This document shows, in pieces, positions 45,342-53,012 of a stretch of DNA of 64,000 nt. The DNA is taken from contig NZ_QOHI01000001.1 of the NCBI RefSeq assembly GCF_003319095.1, forward strand, positions 1,116,001 through 1,180,000, given 5' to 3'. The position numbers and the translations under genes are program-made. The notes beneath the pieces are model-generated. The model was not told the origin of the DNA. It saw nothing but the letters and a program-made list of their open reading frames with translations, and searched no databases. Source of the stretch: Blastococcus sp. TBT05-19. GTDB taxonomy: Bacteria; Actinomycetota; Actinomycetes; Mycobacteriales; Geodermatophilaceae. Numbering within the stretch: the first letter of the stretch is position 1; each line of letters opens with the position of its first letter.

Positions 45342-46349
45342 TCACCGGACGACGACGGTGAACTCCCCGCGCGGCACGAACTCGCCGATCACCGGGGAAC
45401 CGGGGATCTCGCCGCCGAGCAGCAGACCCCCGGAGGTCTGGGCGTCGGCCAGCAGCAGCGCCTCGTCCTCGCTGATCGCCGACAGGTCGGCGTGCGGGCG
45501 CACCCAGTCGAGGTTGCGGCGGGTGCCGCCGGAGACGAACCCGTCGGCCAGCGCCTCGCGGGCACCGGTCAGGTACGGGACGGCGGCGGCGTCGACGACC
45601 GCGGTCACGCCGCTGGCCCGCGCCATCTTGTAGAGGTGGCCGAGCAGGCCGAACCCGGTGACGTCGGTACCCGCGCGGATGCCGGCGGCGACCGCGGCCC
45701 GCCCGGCGTCGCGGTTGAGCGCGGTCATCGAGGCGATCGCCTCCTCCGACACCTCGCCGGTCTCCTTCATCCGGCTGTTGAGCACGCCCACGCCCAGCGG
45801 CTTGGTGAGGGTGAGCGGGGTGCCGGCGACCGCGCCGGAGTTGGTGATCAGCCGGTCGACGTCGACCACGCCGGTCACCGCCATCCCGTACTTCGGCTCG
45901 GGGTCGTCGATGGAGTGCCCGCCCCCGACGTGGCACCCGGCTTCCTGGGCGACCTCGAGCCCGCCGCGCAGCACCTCGGCGGCGAGCTCCGCGGGCAGCA
46001 CGTCGCGTGGCCAGCCCAGGAGGTTCACCGCGACGACCGGGGTGCCGCCCATGGCGTAGACGTCGGACAGCGCGTTGGCCGCGGCGATCCGGCCGAAGGT
46101 GTACGCGTCGTCGACGACCGGCGTGAAGAAGTCGGTGGTCAGCACGAGGCCCTGACCGCCCGCGATGCGGACCACGGCCGCGTCGTCGCCGTCGTCCAGG
46201 CCGATCACCAGCTCGGACGCCGGGTCGACCGGCCCCTGGGCGGTGAGCCCGGCGACCACGGCCTCCAGCTCACCGGGCGGGATCTTGCAGGCGCAGCCGC
46301 CGCCGTGGGCGTACTGGGTGAGCCGGATGCGGGCGGGTGCGGTCGTCAC
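45342..46349 (-). CDS. selD: Selenide, water dikinase
   Basis: A 335-aa enzyme that makes selenophosphate from selenide and ATP, the selenium donor for Sec synthesis. The N-terminal active site reads QYAHGGGCACKIPP, with catalytic Cys19, Cys21 and Lys22; it is a Cys form, not Sec. VIGLDDGDDAAVVR and DVTGFGLLGHL are family motifs. GTG at 46349 is seven bases after a TAGATT -10, so the mRNA is leaderless. It is transcribed away from selC-selA-selB. Confidence 0.96.
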   Translation of the reverse strand: MTTAPARIRLTQYAHGGGCACKIPPGELEAVVAGLTAQGPVDPASELVIGLDDGDDAAVVRIAGGQGLVLTTDFFTPVVDDAYTFGRIAAANALSDVYAMGGTPVVAVNLLGWPRDVLPAELAAEVLRGGLEVAQEAGCHVGGGHSIDDPEPKYGMAVTGVVDVDRLITNSGAVAGTPLTLTKPLGVGVLNSRMKETGEVSEEAIASMTALNRDAGRAAVAAGIRAGTDVTGFGLLGHLYKMARASGVTAVVDAAAVPYLTGAREALADGFVSGGTRRNLDWVRPHADLSAISEDEALLLADAQTSGGLLLGGEIPGSPVIGEFVPRGEFTVVVR

Positions 46350-46356
46350 GGCACCG

Positions 46357-46362
46357 AATCTA
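46357..46362 (-). promoter_or_regulatory. -10 hexamer of selD (leaderless)
   Basis: TAGATT on the minus strand, seven bases before the selD GTG. Confidence 0.5.
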
Positions 46363-46371
46363 GGCCGGATC

Positions 46372-46956
46372 TCAGGCGAGGCCGCCGGGGAGCAGCCGGA
46401 GGCGGGGTGCCTGCGGCTGCGCGACCGGGCTACGGGGGAGCTTCCGCCCGGCCGGGTGGTTCGACGACGGCGGTGCGCCGAGCCCGTCGAGCTCACGGCG
46501 GGGGGAGACCTCGTCGGTGATCTGGACCTCGCTGATCCGGTCCTCGCGGAACCAGCGCAGCGCCTGGCGGTCGCGGCACCAGGCGACCAGGAACTGGTGC
46601 GCCCCGGAGCGGACGAGCGCCTGCGGCTCCACGGTCCGCTCCGACCAGCGGTTCTGCGCGTCGCAGTAGTCGAGCACCAGCACCCGCCGCTCGGTCAGCC
46701 CCTGCTCCACGCGGCGCCGCAGCTCGGCGTCGCGCGCGGCCTCGGCCGCGACCCAGCGGCTGCTGGCCAGCATCTGGCCGCGACGGCCGGCGTCGGGCTC
46801 CAGCGCCGTCAGCACCTTCTCGAGCGCGGACTCCCCGGCCTCGGCGAACTGGCCGGGAGGCCGGCCGGTCAGCGCGGCGACGACCGCGGCGGCCTCCTCC
46901 GGGGAGAGGTCGACCGGGGGCAGCGGCGCGGGGGTGCGGTGCTCGGTGCGGGTCAC
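46372..46956 (-). CDS. WYL-domain protein lacking an HTH
   Basis: A 194-aa protein resembling the effector part of WYL regulators: LSPEEAAAVVAALTG and SALEKVLTALEP are the segment that normally follows the winged helix, and VLVLDYCDAQNRWSERTVEPQ is the WYL fold core. The N-terminal DNA-binding domain (about 60 residues) is missing, and the sequence upstream leads straight into selC. It sits between selD and selC. It may be a truncated regulator or a standalone ligand-binding protein; a link to selenium is only positional. Confidence 0.7.
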   Translation of the reverse strand: MTRTEHRTPAPLPPVDLSPEEAAAVVAALTGRPPGQFAEAGESALEKVLTALEPDAGRRGQMLASSRWVAAEAARDAELRRRVEQGLTERRVLVLDYCDAQNRWSERTVEPQALVRSGAHQFLVAWCRDRQALRWFREDRISEVQITDEVSPRRELDGLGAPPSSNHPAGRKLPRSPVAQPQAPRLRLLPGGLA

Positions 46957-47009
46957 GGATCGGATGCTGGCAGGAGCCACCGACAATTCCGCGACGTAGG
47001 CTCCCGGGT

Positions 47010-47105
47010 GGAGGCGTCAGGGTGTCTGGTGGCCCCCGCGGCCTCTAAAGCCGACGTGGTCGAGCATCTCGGCCAGGCGGGTTCGATTCCCGTCCGCCTC
47101 CGCCA
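47010..47105 (+). tRNA. selC: Selenocysteine tRNA with CUA anticodon
   Basis: A 96-nt tRNA with encoded CCA. Acceptor GGAGGCG (47010-47016) pairs CGCCTCC (47095-47101). D arm GGGTGTC/GGCCCCC with a short TGGT loop, anticodon stem CGGC/GCCG with loop CTCTAAA, long variable arm TGGTCGAG/CTCGGCCA (eight pairs), T arm with loop TTCGATT, discriminator G. The extended D stem with four-base loop and the 13-bp acceptor-T helix mark it as tRNA-Sec. Read as eight plus five pairs the eighth is a U-C mismatch; read as seven plus six all pair. The anticodon, 47045-47047, is CUA, so it reads UAG. The flanking loop bases C32 U33 and A37 A38 are as in ordinary tRNA-Sec. Confidence 0.93.
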
Positions 47106-47116
47106 GTCCACCGGGC

Positions 47117-47151
47117 GCGACCGGGCCCGGCAGCACGCCGGACCCGGTCGC
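47117..47151 (+). terminator. Hairpin between selC and selA
   Basis: Fifteen-base arms with 14 matches (GCGACCGGGCCCGGC and GCCGGACCCGGTCGC) and a five-base loop, 12 bases after the tRNA. Likely selC terminator. Confidence 0.6.
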
Positions 47152-47163
47152 CGTCGGTGCGCC

Positions 47164-47169
47164 TACGCT
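47164..47169 (+). promoter_or_regulatory. -10 hexamer of selA
   Basis: TACGCT, eight bases before the selA ATG; the selA-selB mRNA is probably nearly leaderless and separate from selC. Confidence 0.5.
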
Positions 47170-47177
47170 CCCTGGCG

Positions 47178-48488
47178 ATGAGCGCCGACCCGCGCCGGCA
47201 GGTGCCGCGCACCGACACGCTGCTCGCCGATCCGCGCCTGGCGGCCGCCGGCGAGCGGCTCGGACGTGCGCTGGTGAAGGGCGCCGTCCAGCGCGTGCAG
47301 CAGCGGGTGCGGGCCGGCGAGGTGGCCCCGGACGCCGCGGTCGACGCCGTCGTCGCCGAGCTGCCGGGCACCGCGTCGAGCCTGCGCCCGGTGCTCAACG
47401 CGACCGGCGTCGTCGTGCACACCAACCTCGGTCGGGCGCCGCTCTCCGACGCGGCCGCCGAGGCGATCGCGGCCGCCACCGGCACCACCGACGTCGAGCT
47501 CGACCTGCGCACCGGACGGCGCGGACCGCGCGGCGAGGCGGCGATCGCCGCCCTGCTGGCGGCCGTCCCCGCCGCGGAGGCCGCGATCGTGGTCAACAAC
47601 TGCGCCGCCGCGCTGGCCCTGGTCGCCACCGCGCTCGGCGGCGAGCTGGTGATCGCCCGGGGCGAGCTGGTCGAGATCGGTGACGGCTTCCGCATCCCGG
47701 AGCTGCTGGAGAGCACCGGTGCCCGGCTGCGCGAGGTCGGCACCACCAACCGGGTCACGGGAGCGGACTACCGGGGCGCGCTCGGCCCGGACACCGGCGC
47801 GGTGCTCAAGGTGCACCCCTCGAACTTCGTCGTCCGGGGCTTCACCCGGGCGGTCGAGGTGGACGAGCTGGCGGCGGTGCTGGCGGGCACCGGGGTGCCG
47901 CTCGTCGCCGACGTCGGCTCCGGCCTGCTCCGCCCGCACCCCGTGCTGCCAGACGAGCCCGACCTGCAGACGACGCTCGCCGCCGGTGCCGACCTCGTCC
48001 TGGCCAGCGGCGACAAGCTGCTCGGCGGGCCCCAGGCCGGGCTGGTGCTGGGCCGTGCCGAGCTGGTGCAGCGGCTGCGCCGGCACCCGCTGTACCGGGC
48101 CCTGCGGGTCGACAAGACCACGCTCGCCGCGCTGGAGGCCACGCTCCGGGGACCGGTGCCGCCGGTCCAGCAGATGCTCGCCGCCGACGTCGAGGGACTG
48201 CGGGCGCGCGCCCGGGCGCTCGCCGCCCGGCTGAGCGGCGCCGGGATCGACGCCGTCGCGGTCGACGCCGAGTCGCGCGTCGGCGGGGGAGGGGCGCCCG
48301 AGCACCCGCTGCCCGGCGCCGCCGTCTCGCTGCCCCGGGAGTTCGCCGAGCCGCTGCGCCTCGGCGCCCGGCCGGTCGTGGGCTACGTGGAGGACGACCG
48401 CACCCTGCTCAACCTGCGCAGCGTCCTGCCCACCGCCGACGACGCCCTGGCCGACGCGGTCCTGGAGGTGGCGGGCACGTGGACGTGA
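47178..48488 (+). CDS. selA: L-seryl-tRNA(Sec) selenium transferase
   Basis: A 436-aa PLP enzyme that converts Ser-tRNA(Sec) to Sec-tRNA(Sec) using selenophosphate. The PLP-binding Lys280 is in LASGDKLLGGPQAG, and NATGVVVHTNLGRAPLS and EVGTTNRV are typical SelA motifs. Length is normal, so the enzyme should be active on the CUA-type tRNA. ATG at 47178. It overlaps selB by ten bases. Confidence 0.96.
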   Translation: MSADPRRQVPRTDTLLADPRLAAAGERLGRALVKGAVQRVQQRVRAGEVAPDAAVDAVVAELPGTASSLRPVLNATGVVVHTNLGRAPLSDAAAEAIAAATGTTDVELDLRTGRRGPRGEAAIAALLAAVPAAEAAIVVNNCAAALALVATALGGELVIARGELVEIGDGFRIPELLESTGARLREVGTTNRVTGADYRGALGPDTGAVLKVHPSNFVVRGFTRAVEVDELAAVLAGTGVPLVADVGSGLLRPHPVLPDEPDLQTTLAAGADLVLASGDKLLGGPQAGLVLGRAELVQRLRRHPLYRALRVDKTTLAALEATLRGPVPPVQQMLAADVEGLRARARALAARLSGAGIDAVAVDAESRVGGGGAPEHPLPGAAVSLPREFAEPLRLGARPVVGYVEDDRTLLNLRSVLPTADDALADAVLEVAGTWT

Positions 48489-50224
48489 TCGCGACGGCCG
48501 GGCACGTCGACCACGGCAAGTCCGCGCTCGTCCGCGCGCTCACCGGCATGGAGCCCGACCGCTGGGCCGAGGAGCGCCGCCGCGGGCTGACGATCGACCT
48601 CGGCTTCGCCTGGACGACGCTGCCCTCGGGCCGCCGGCTCGCGGTCGTCGACGTGCCGGGGCACGAGCGGTTCGTCGGCAACATGCTCGCCGGTGTCGGC
48701 TCGGTCCCCGCCGCCCTGGTCGTGGTCGCGGCCGACGACGGCTGGTCGGCCCAGACCGCCGAGCACGTCGCCGTCCTGGACGCCCTCGGGGTGCGGCACG
48801 CGCTCCTCGCCGTCACCAAGTCCGACCTGGCCGACCCGGCACCCGTCCTGGCCGACGTCCGGGAGCGGCTGGCCGCCACGTCCATGGGCGAGGTCCCCGG
48901 TGTCGCCGTCAGCTCGGTGACCGGGGCCGGTGTGCCGGAGCTGACCGCCGCCCTCGAGCGGCTGCTGGCGGAGCTGCCCGCTCCCGATGCCGCCGCACCG
49001 GTGCGGTTGTGGATCGACCGGGCCTTCACCATCACCGGTGCCGGCACCGTCGTCACCGGGACGCTCGCAGCCGGCACCGTCGCCGCCGGCGACCGGTTCG
49101 TGCTCGGTGACCGCGAGGTGGGCGTGCGGGGTGTGCAGTCGCTCGGGGAGCCGGTCGACCGGGCCCCGGCCACGGCCCGCGTCGCCGTCAACCTGCGCGG
49201 CGTCGCGGTCGAGGACCTGTCCCGGGGCGACGCGCTGCTCACCCCTGGCGCCTACCGGCTGACCGACGTCGTCGACGTGACCCTGGACGCGGCACCCGAG
49301 GACCAGCTCCCGGCCGAGCCCGTGGTGCACGTCGGGTCGGCCACCGTCGGCGCCCGGCTCCGGCCGCTGGACGGCGCCGCGCTCCGGCTGCGGCTGACCC
49401 GGCCGCTGCCGCTGCGGATCGGTGACCGGCTGCTGCTGCGCGACCCCGGCGCCCGCCGGGTGCTCGGCGCCGACGTCCGCGACGTCGACCCGCCGGAGCT
49501 CCGCCGTCGGGGTGCGGCCCGGCAGCGGGGCGCCGACCTGGTCGCCCAGCCCGGCGGCGACGCCGGAGCGGCCGCGGACCTGGCGCGCCGCCGGATCGTG
49601 CGCGCCGCCGACTTCGCCGCGATGGGGTGGCCGGTGCCCGTCGGCGCGACCCAGCAGGGGACGTGGCTGCTGGCGCCCGGTCTGGCCGACGAGCTGGGCG
49701 CGCGGGTGCCCGACGTCGTCGCGCGGTACCGCCGGCTCCGTCCGCTCGAGCCCGGGCCGCCGGCCGAGGTGGTGCGCCGGGCGCTCGACCTGCCGGACGC
49801 CGACCTGGTGGCGGGTCTCGTGCGCGAGCCGCTGCTGCTGCGCGAGGGCCGGGTCGTCGACGGCTCGGCCGACCTGCCGCCGGCGGTGCAGAAGGCCGTC
49901 GACGAGATCCGCGCGCGCCTGGTGCTCGACCCGTTCGCCGCCCCGGAGGCGCCGGACCTGGTCGCCGCCGGGCTCGGCGTGCGCGAGCTGGCCGCGGCGG
50001 TGCGGAGCGGTCAGCTGGTGAAGGTCGGTGAGGGCGTCTTCCTGACGCCGGAGGTCGAGGGCGTCGCCCGCAACCGGCTGGCCACGATCGCGCAGCCGTT
50101 CACGCTCAGCCAGGCCCGTCAGGCGTGGGGCACCAGCCGCCGGGTCGCCGTCCCGCTGATGGAGTGGCTGGACGCGCGCGGGGTCACCGAGCGGCTGCCG
50201 GACAACTCCCGCCGCCTCCGCTAG
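48479..50224 (+). CDS. selB: Selenocysteine-specific elongation factor SelB
   Basis: A 581-aa GTPase that delivers Sec-tRNA(Sec) to the ribosome. It starts VDVIATAGHVDHGKSAL (G1) with VDVPGHERFVGNML (G3) and TKSD (G4), followed by two beta-barrel domains and C-terminal winged helices (GVRELAAAVRSGQLVKVGEGVFLTPE; LMEWLDARGVTERLPDNSRRLR at the end, in two parts) that bind the SECIS RNA. The final winged helix looks complete. The GTG start is within the end of selA. The stop codon is TAG, notable because UAG is the predicted Sec codon. Confidence 0.95.
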   Translation: MDVIATAGHVDHGKSALVRALTGMEPDRWAEERRRGLTIDLGFAWTTLPSGRRLAVVDVPGHERFVGNMLAGVGSVPAALVVVAADDGWSAQTAEHVAVLDALGVRHALLAVTKSDLADPAPVLADVRERLAATSMGEVPGVAVSSVTGAGVPELTAALERLLAELPAPDAAAPVRLWIDRAFTITGAGTVVTGTLAAGTVAAGDRFVLGDREVGVRGVQSLGEPVDRAPATARVAVNLRGVAVEDLSRGDALLTPGAYRLTDVVDVTLDAAPEDQLPAEPVVHVGSATVGARLRPLDGAALRLRLTRPLPLRIGDRLLLRDPGARRVLGADVRDVDPPELRRRGAARQRGADLVAQPGGDAGAAADLARRRIVRAADFAAMGWPVPVGATQQGTWLLAPGLADELGARVPDVVARYRRLRPLEPGPPAEVVRRALDLPDADLVAGLVREPLLLREGRVVDGSADLPPAVQKAVDEIRARLVLDPFAAPEAPDLVAAGLGVRELAAAVRSGQLVKVGEGVFLTPEVEGVARNRLATIAQPFTLSQARQAWGTSRRVAVPLMEWLDARGVTERLPDNSRRLR

Positions 50225-51000
50225 TCGGCCGCCGGCACCCAGCGGGCGGGGCGCTTCTCGCGGAACGCGGCGATGCCCTCCTGGCCCTCCTCGCCGGCGA
50301 AGAACCGGGCCGAGAGGTCGAGCAGGTCGTCGAAGGCGAGTGCACCCTGCCGGGCACGCAGCAGGCGCTTGGTCTCCGCCAGGGCCGTGGGCGCCCCGGC
50401 GGTCAGGTGCGCGAGCTGGGCGGACAGCTCCGCGTCGACGTCGGCGTCCGGGACGACGAGGTCGACCAGCCCGCCCGCCGCGGCGGTGGCGGCGTCGAAG
50501 ACCTGACCGCCGAGCATCAGCCGGTGCGCTACGTGCGGCGCCATGCGCGGCAGCACGACGGCGGAGATGACCGCGGGCACGAGACCGAGCCGCACCTCCG
50601 AGAACGCGAAGGTCGAGGACTCGGCCGCGACCACGACGTCGCAGGCGGCGAGCAGCCCGACGCCCCCGGCGCGGGCCGGCCCGCGCACGACCGCGACCAC
50701 CGGCTTCGGCGAGGACCAGATCAGCTCGAGCAGCTCGGGGAACTCGCGCACGCCCTGGTCCTCGCTGGCCCCGCCGGCGGCCTCGGAGAGGTCCATCCCC
50801 GAGCAGAAGACCCGGCCGGTGTGGTCGAGCACGATGGCGCGCACCGCGTCGTCGGCCAGGGCCTGCTGCACGGCGGCCCGCAGCTGCCCGCGCATCGCGC
50901 GGGAGAGCGCGTTGCGGTTGGCGGGGGAGTCGAGCACGAGCGTCGCGACGCCGCGCGACACGGACACCTGCAGCACCTGGTCGGAGGTCACGCCGGGCAT
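50221..51000 (-). CDS. Enoyl-CoA hydratase/isomerase family protein
   Basis: A 259-aa crotonase-fold protein. It has LDSPANRNALSRAM near the start, oxyanion-hole segments GRVFCSGMDLSEA and PARAGGVGLLAACD, and RLGLVPAVISAVVLPRM, which resembles methylglutaconyl-CoA hydratase-type members. The usual first catalytic Glu position is Gly here, so the exact reaction is uncertain. ATG at 51000 is chosen over upstream frames that lack similarity. Its TAG stop shares the CTAG tetranucleotide with the selB stop on the other strand. Confidence 0.83.
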   Translation of the reverse strand: MPGVTSDQVLQVSVSRGVATLVLDSPANRNALSRAMRGQLRAAVQQALADDAVRAIVLDHTGRVFCSGMDLSEAAGGASEDQGVREFPELLELIWSSPKPVVAVVRGPARAGGVGLLAACDVVVAAESSTFAFSEVRLGLVPAVISAVVLPRMAPHVAHRLMLGGQVFDAATAAAGGLVDLVVPDADVDAELSAQLAHLTAGAPTALAETKRLLRARQGALAFDDLLDLSARFFAGEEGQEGIAAFREKRPARWVPAAD

Positions 51001-51040
51001 CCTGCCGGTCCGGGGCGACGGCGCGGCACACTGGGAGCAG

Positions 51041-52279
51041 ATGAACACCGTCCTGCCGCTGCTGAACGACGCGGGTTTGCCACCCGGCTCACCCGGACCC
51101 GACCGGCTCCCCGACAGCGCCCGCGAGGGCCTGGCCAGCACACCGTTCGGGCTCTACGTGCACGTGCCGTTCTGCGCGACCCGGTGCGGCTACTGCGACT
51201 TCAACACCTACACCTCCGAGGAGCTCGGCCCCGGCGCCAACCGCAGCGAGTACGCGGGCACCGCGATCGCCGAGCTGGAGCGGGCCGCCCGCACGCTGGG
51301 GCCTGACCTGCCGACCGTCTCCACGGTCTTCGTCGGCGGGGGCACGCCCACGCTGCTCCCGGCCGACGACCTGGCGGCCGTGCTGGGCGCGATCCGCGAG
51401 CTCTTCCCGGTGGCCGACGACGTCGAGGTGACCACGGAGGCCAACCCCGAGACGGTGTCCCCGGCGTCGCTGGCCCGGCTGCGCGAGGCCGGCTACACCC
51501 GGCTCAGCCTCGGCATGCAGTCCGCGGCGCCGCACGTGCTGGCCGCACTCGACCGCCGGCACACGCCCGGCCGCGCGGTCGAGGCCGCGCACGAGGCCCG
51601 CGCGGCGGGCTTCGAGCACGTGAACCTGGACCTGATCTACGGCACGCCGGGGGAGAGCGACGCCGACTGGGCGACCTCGCTGGACGCCGTCCTCGCCTCG
51701 CCGGTCGACCACGTCAGCGCCTACGCGCTGATCGTCGAGGAGGGCACGAAGCTGGCCCGCCGGATCCGGCGCGGCGAGCTCCCCATGCCCGACGACGACG
51801 TCCTCGCCGACCGCTACGAGCAGGCCGACGCCACGCTCCGGACGGCGGGCTTCGAGTGGTACGAGGTGTCCAACTGGGCCACCTCCGACGCCGCCCGGTG
51901 CCGGCACAACGAGCTGTACTGGGCCAACGCCAACTGGTGGGGCGTCGGCCCCGGTGCGCACAGCCACGTCGGCGGCCTGCGCTGGTGGAACGTCAAGCAC
52001 CCGGCCGCCTACGCCGACCGGCTGGCCCGCGGTGAGAGCCCGGCCCAGGACAGCGAGCTGCTCGACGACGCCGACCGCGCGCTGGAGGCCGTGATGCTCG
52101 GCCTGCGGCTGCGCGACGGGCTGCCGCTGACCGCCCTCACCGACGTCGGCCGGGCGCGGGCGCGCGCAGCCGTCGCCGACGGTCTCCTGGACCCGGCGGC
52201 CCACGCCGACGGCCTCGCCGTCCTCACCAACCGCGGCCGCCTGCTGGCCGACGCGGTGGTGCGCGACCTCACGGACTGA
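51041..52279 (+). CDS. hemW: Radical SAM heme chaperone HemW
   Basis: A 412-aa HemN-related protein. The radical SAM CX3CX2C is at Cys45, Cys49 and Cys52 (PFCATRCGYCDFNTY), followed by VFVGGGTPTLLP and FEWYEVSNWA. The second half has WWGVGPGAHSHVGGLRWWN, typical of HemW. In actinobacteria such genes lie near hrcA-dnaJ. It is divergent from the hydratase gene with 40 bases between starts. Confidence 0.92.
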   Translation: MNTVLPLLNDAGLPPGSPGPDRLPDSAREGLASTPFGLYVHVPFCATRCGYCDFNTYTSEELGPGANRSEYAGTAIAELERAARTLGPDLPTVSTVFVGGGTPTLLPADDLAAVLGAIRELFPVADDVEVTTEANPETVSPASLARLREAGYTRLSLGMQSAAPHVLAALDRRHTPGRAVEAAHEARAAGFEHVNLDLIYGTPGESDADWATSLDAVLASPVDHVSAYALIVEEGTKLARRIRRGELPMPDDDVLADRYEQADATLRTAGFEWYEVSNWATSDAARCRHNELYWANANWWGVGPGAHSHVGGLRWWNVKHPAAYADRLARGESPAQDSELLDDADRALEAVMLGLRLRDGLPLTALTDVGRARARAAVADGLLDPAAHADGLAVLTNRGRLLADAVVRDLTD

Positions 52280-52663
52280 AGGACGGCCCCGTCCCGGCAC
52301 GGCACCAGCGGTTCACCCGAAAGGGCGGGTTCGTGACGGACGTCATGGGCTAAGGTCCTGCGTTCCGGCAACGGCGCCGGGAGGACCGAGGGGGTGTCGG
52401 CGATGGATGAGCACGCGTTCCACCGAACGGCGTCGAACCGCGGTCTCCGCCCCGCCGCCGCACCCGCCCTCTCCGGCGGCATGCTGGTCGCCCTGGCGAT
52501 GAACCGGAGAGCCCGAGGTCTGCGAGGACTCGACGTCCTCCGTCGCAGCCAGGACCGGGCCCCGCCGCGCACCTCCTGACTCCTCCCCGGAGTCATCAGC
52601 GCCCCTCCTGACGCGACACCGACCGGTGACCGCGTCCTCCCGCGTTGCTCGAAGGAGATCCGC
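52280..52663. other. Gene-poor leader region upstream of the DksA-like gene
   Basis: A 384-base region. It holds a short hairpin GGACG/CGTCC after hemW (52281-52294), a palindrome TGACGGACGTCA (52333-52344), a -10 TAAGGT (52351-52356), a long hairpin (GGTCCT/AGGACC and CCGGC/GCCGG, 52354-52387) and a possible small reading frame (52403-52579). Confidence 0.5.
52403..52579 (+). CDS. Possible small upstream ORF (58 aa)
   Basis: A 58-codon frame beginning MDEHAFHRTASN and ending in TGA. GAGGGGG lies about ten bases upstream and third-position GC is high. It has no family similarity that I recognise. It may be a leader peptide or a chance frame in the 5' region of the DksA-like gene. Confidence 0.3.
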   Translation: MDEHAFHRTASNRGLRPAAAPALSGGMLVALAMNRRARGLRGLDVLRRSQDRAPPRTS

Positions 52664-52978
52664 ATGTCCGCCAAGCTCGACACCATGACCCCCGCCTCGG
52701 CGGACCGGTTCCGCACCCAGCTGCAGGCCCACCGCGCCGAGTGCGTGCAGCACCGCGAGGAGGCCCTCGCCGAGTGCGCCACCTCGGTGCCCGACCCGGT
52801 CGCGCAGCGCCGCAGCGCCGACCTCCAGCGCACCATCGAGGAGATCGACGCGGCGCTGTCCCGCATCGACGGCGGCACCTACGGCCGCTGCACCGGGTGC
52901 GGCGCCTCGATCCCCGAGGAGCGGCTCGAGCTGCGCCCGTTCGCCCGCACCTGCGTCGCCTGCACCGCCGCCGCCTGA
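52664..52978 (+). CDS. DksA/TraR C4-type zinc finger protein
   Basis: A 104-aa protein with a helical first half and a C4 zinc finger at the end (GRCTGCGASIPEERLELRPF then CVACTAAA). It lacks the long coiled-coil of E. coli DksA and belongs to the short actinobacterial group, which may bind RNA polymerase. AAGGAG precedes the ATG. A long leader with a hairpin and a possible uORF lies upstream. Confidence 0.88.
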   Translation: MSAKLDTMTPASADRFRTQLQAHRAECVQHREEALAECATSVPDPVAQRRSADLQRTIEEIDAALSRIDGGTYGRCTGCGASIPEERLELRPFARTCVACTAAA

Positions 52979-53012
52979 GCCCTCCGGCCGGTGCTCCCGG
53001 TCCGCGCGGCGC

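Noticed and set aside
47010-47105. Long-variable-arm tRNA as a Leu, Ser or Tyr suppressor
   Set aside because: The extended D stem with a four-base loop, 13-bp acceptor-T helix, 96-nt length and position beside selA fit tRNA-Sec and not class II elongator tRNAs.
48383-51031. An 882-codon frame antisense to selB and across the crotonase gene
   Set aside because: No similarity; mirrors selB on the other strand.
52278-52298. Fifth copy of the 57-nt repeat
   Set aside because: Only GAAGGAC and GGCCCCGTCCCGG are present, in the wrong arrangement and without the interior; at most a rearranged fragment.
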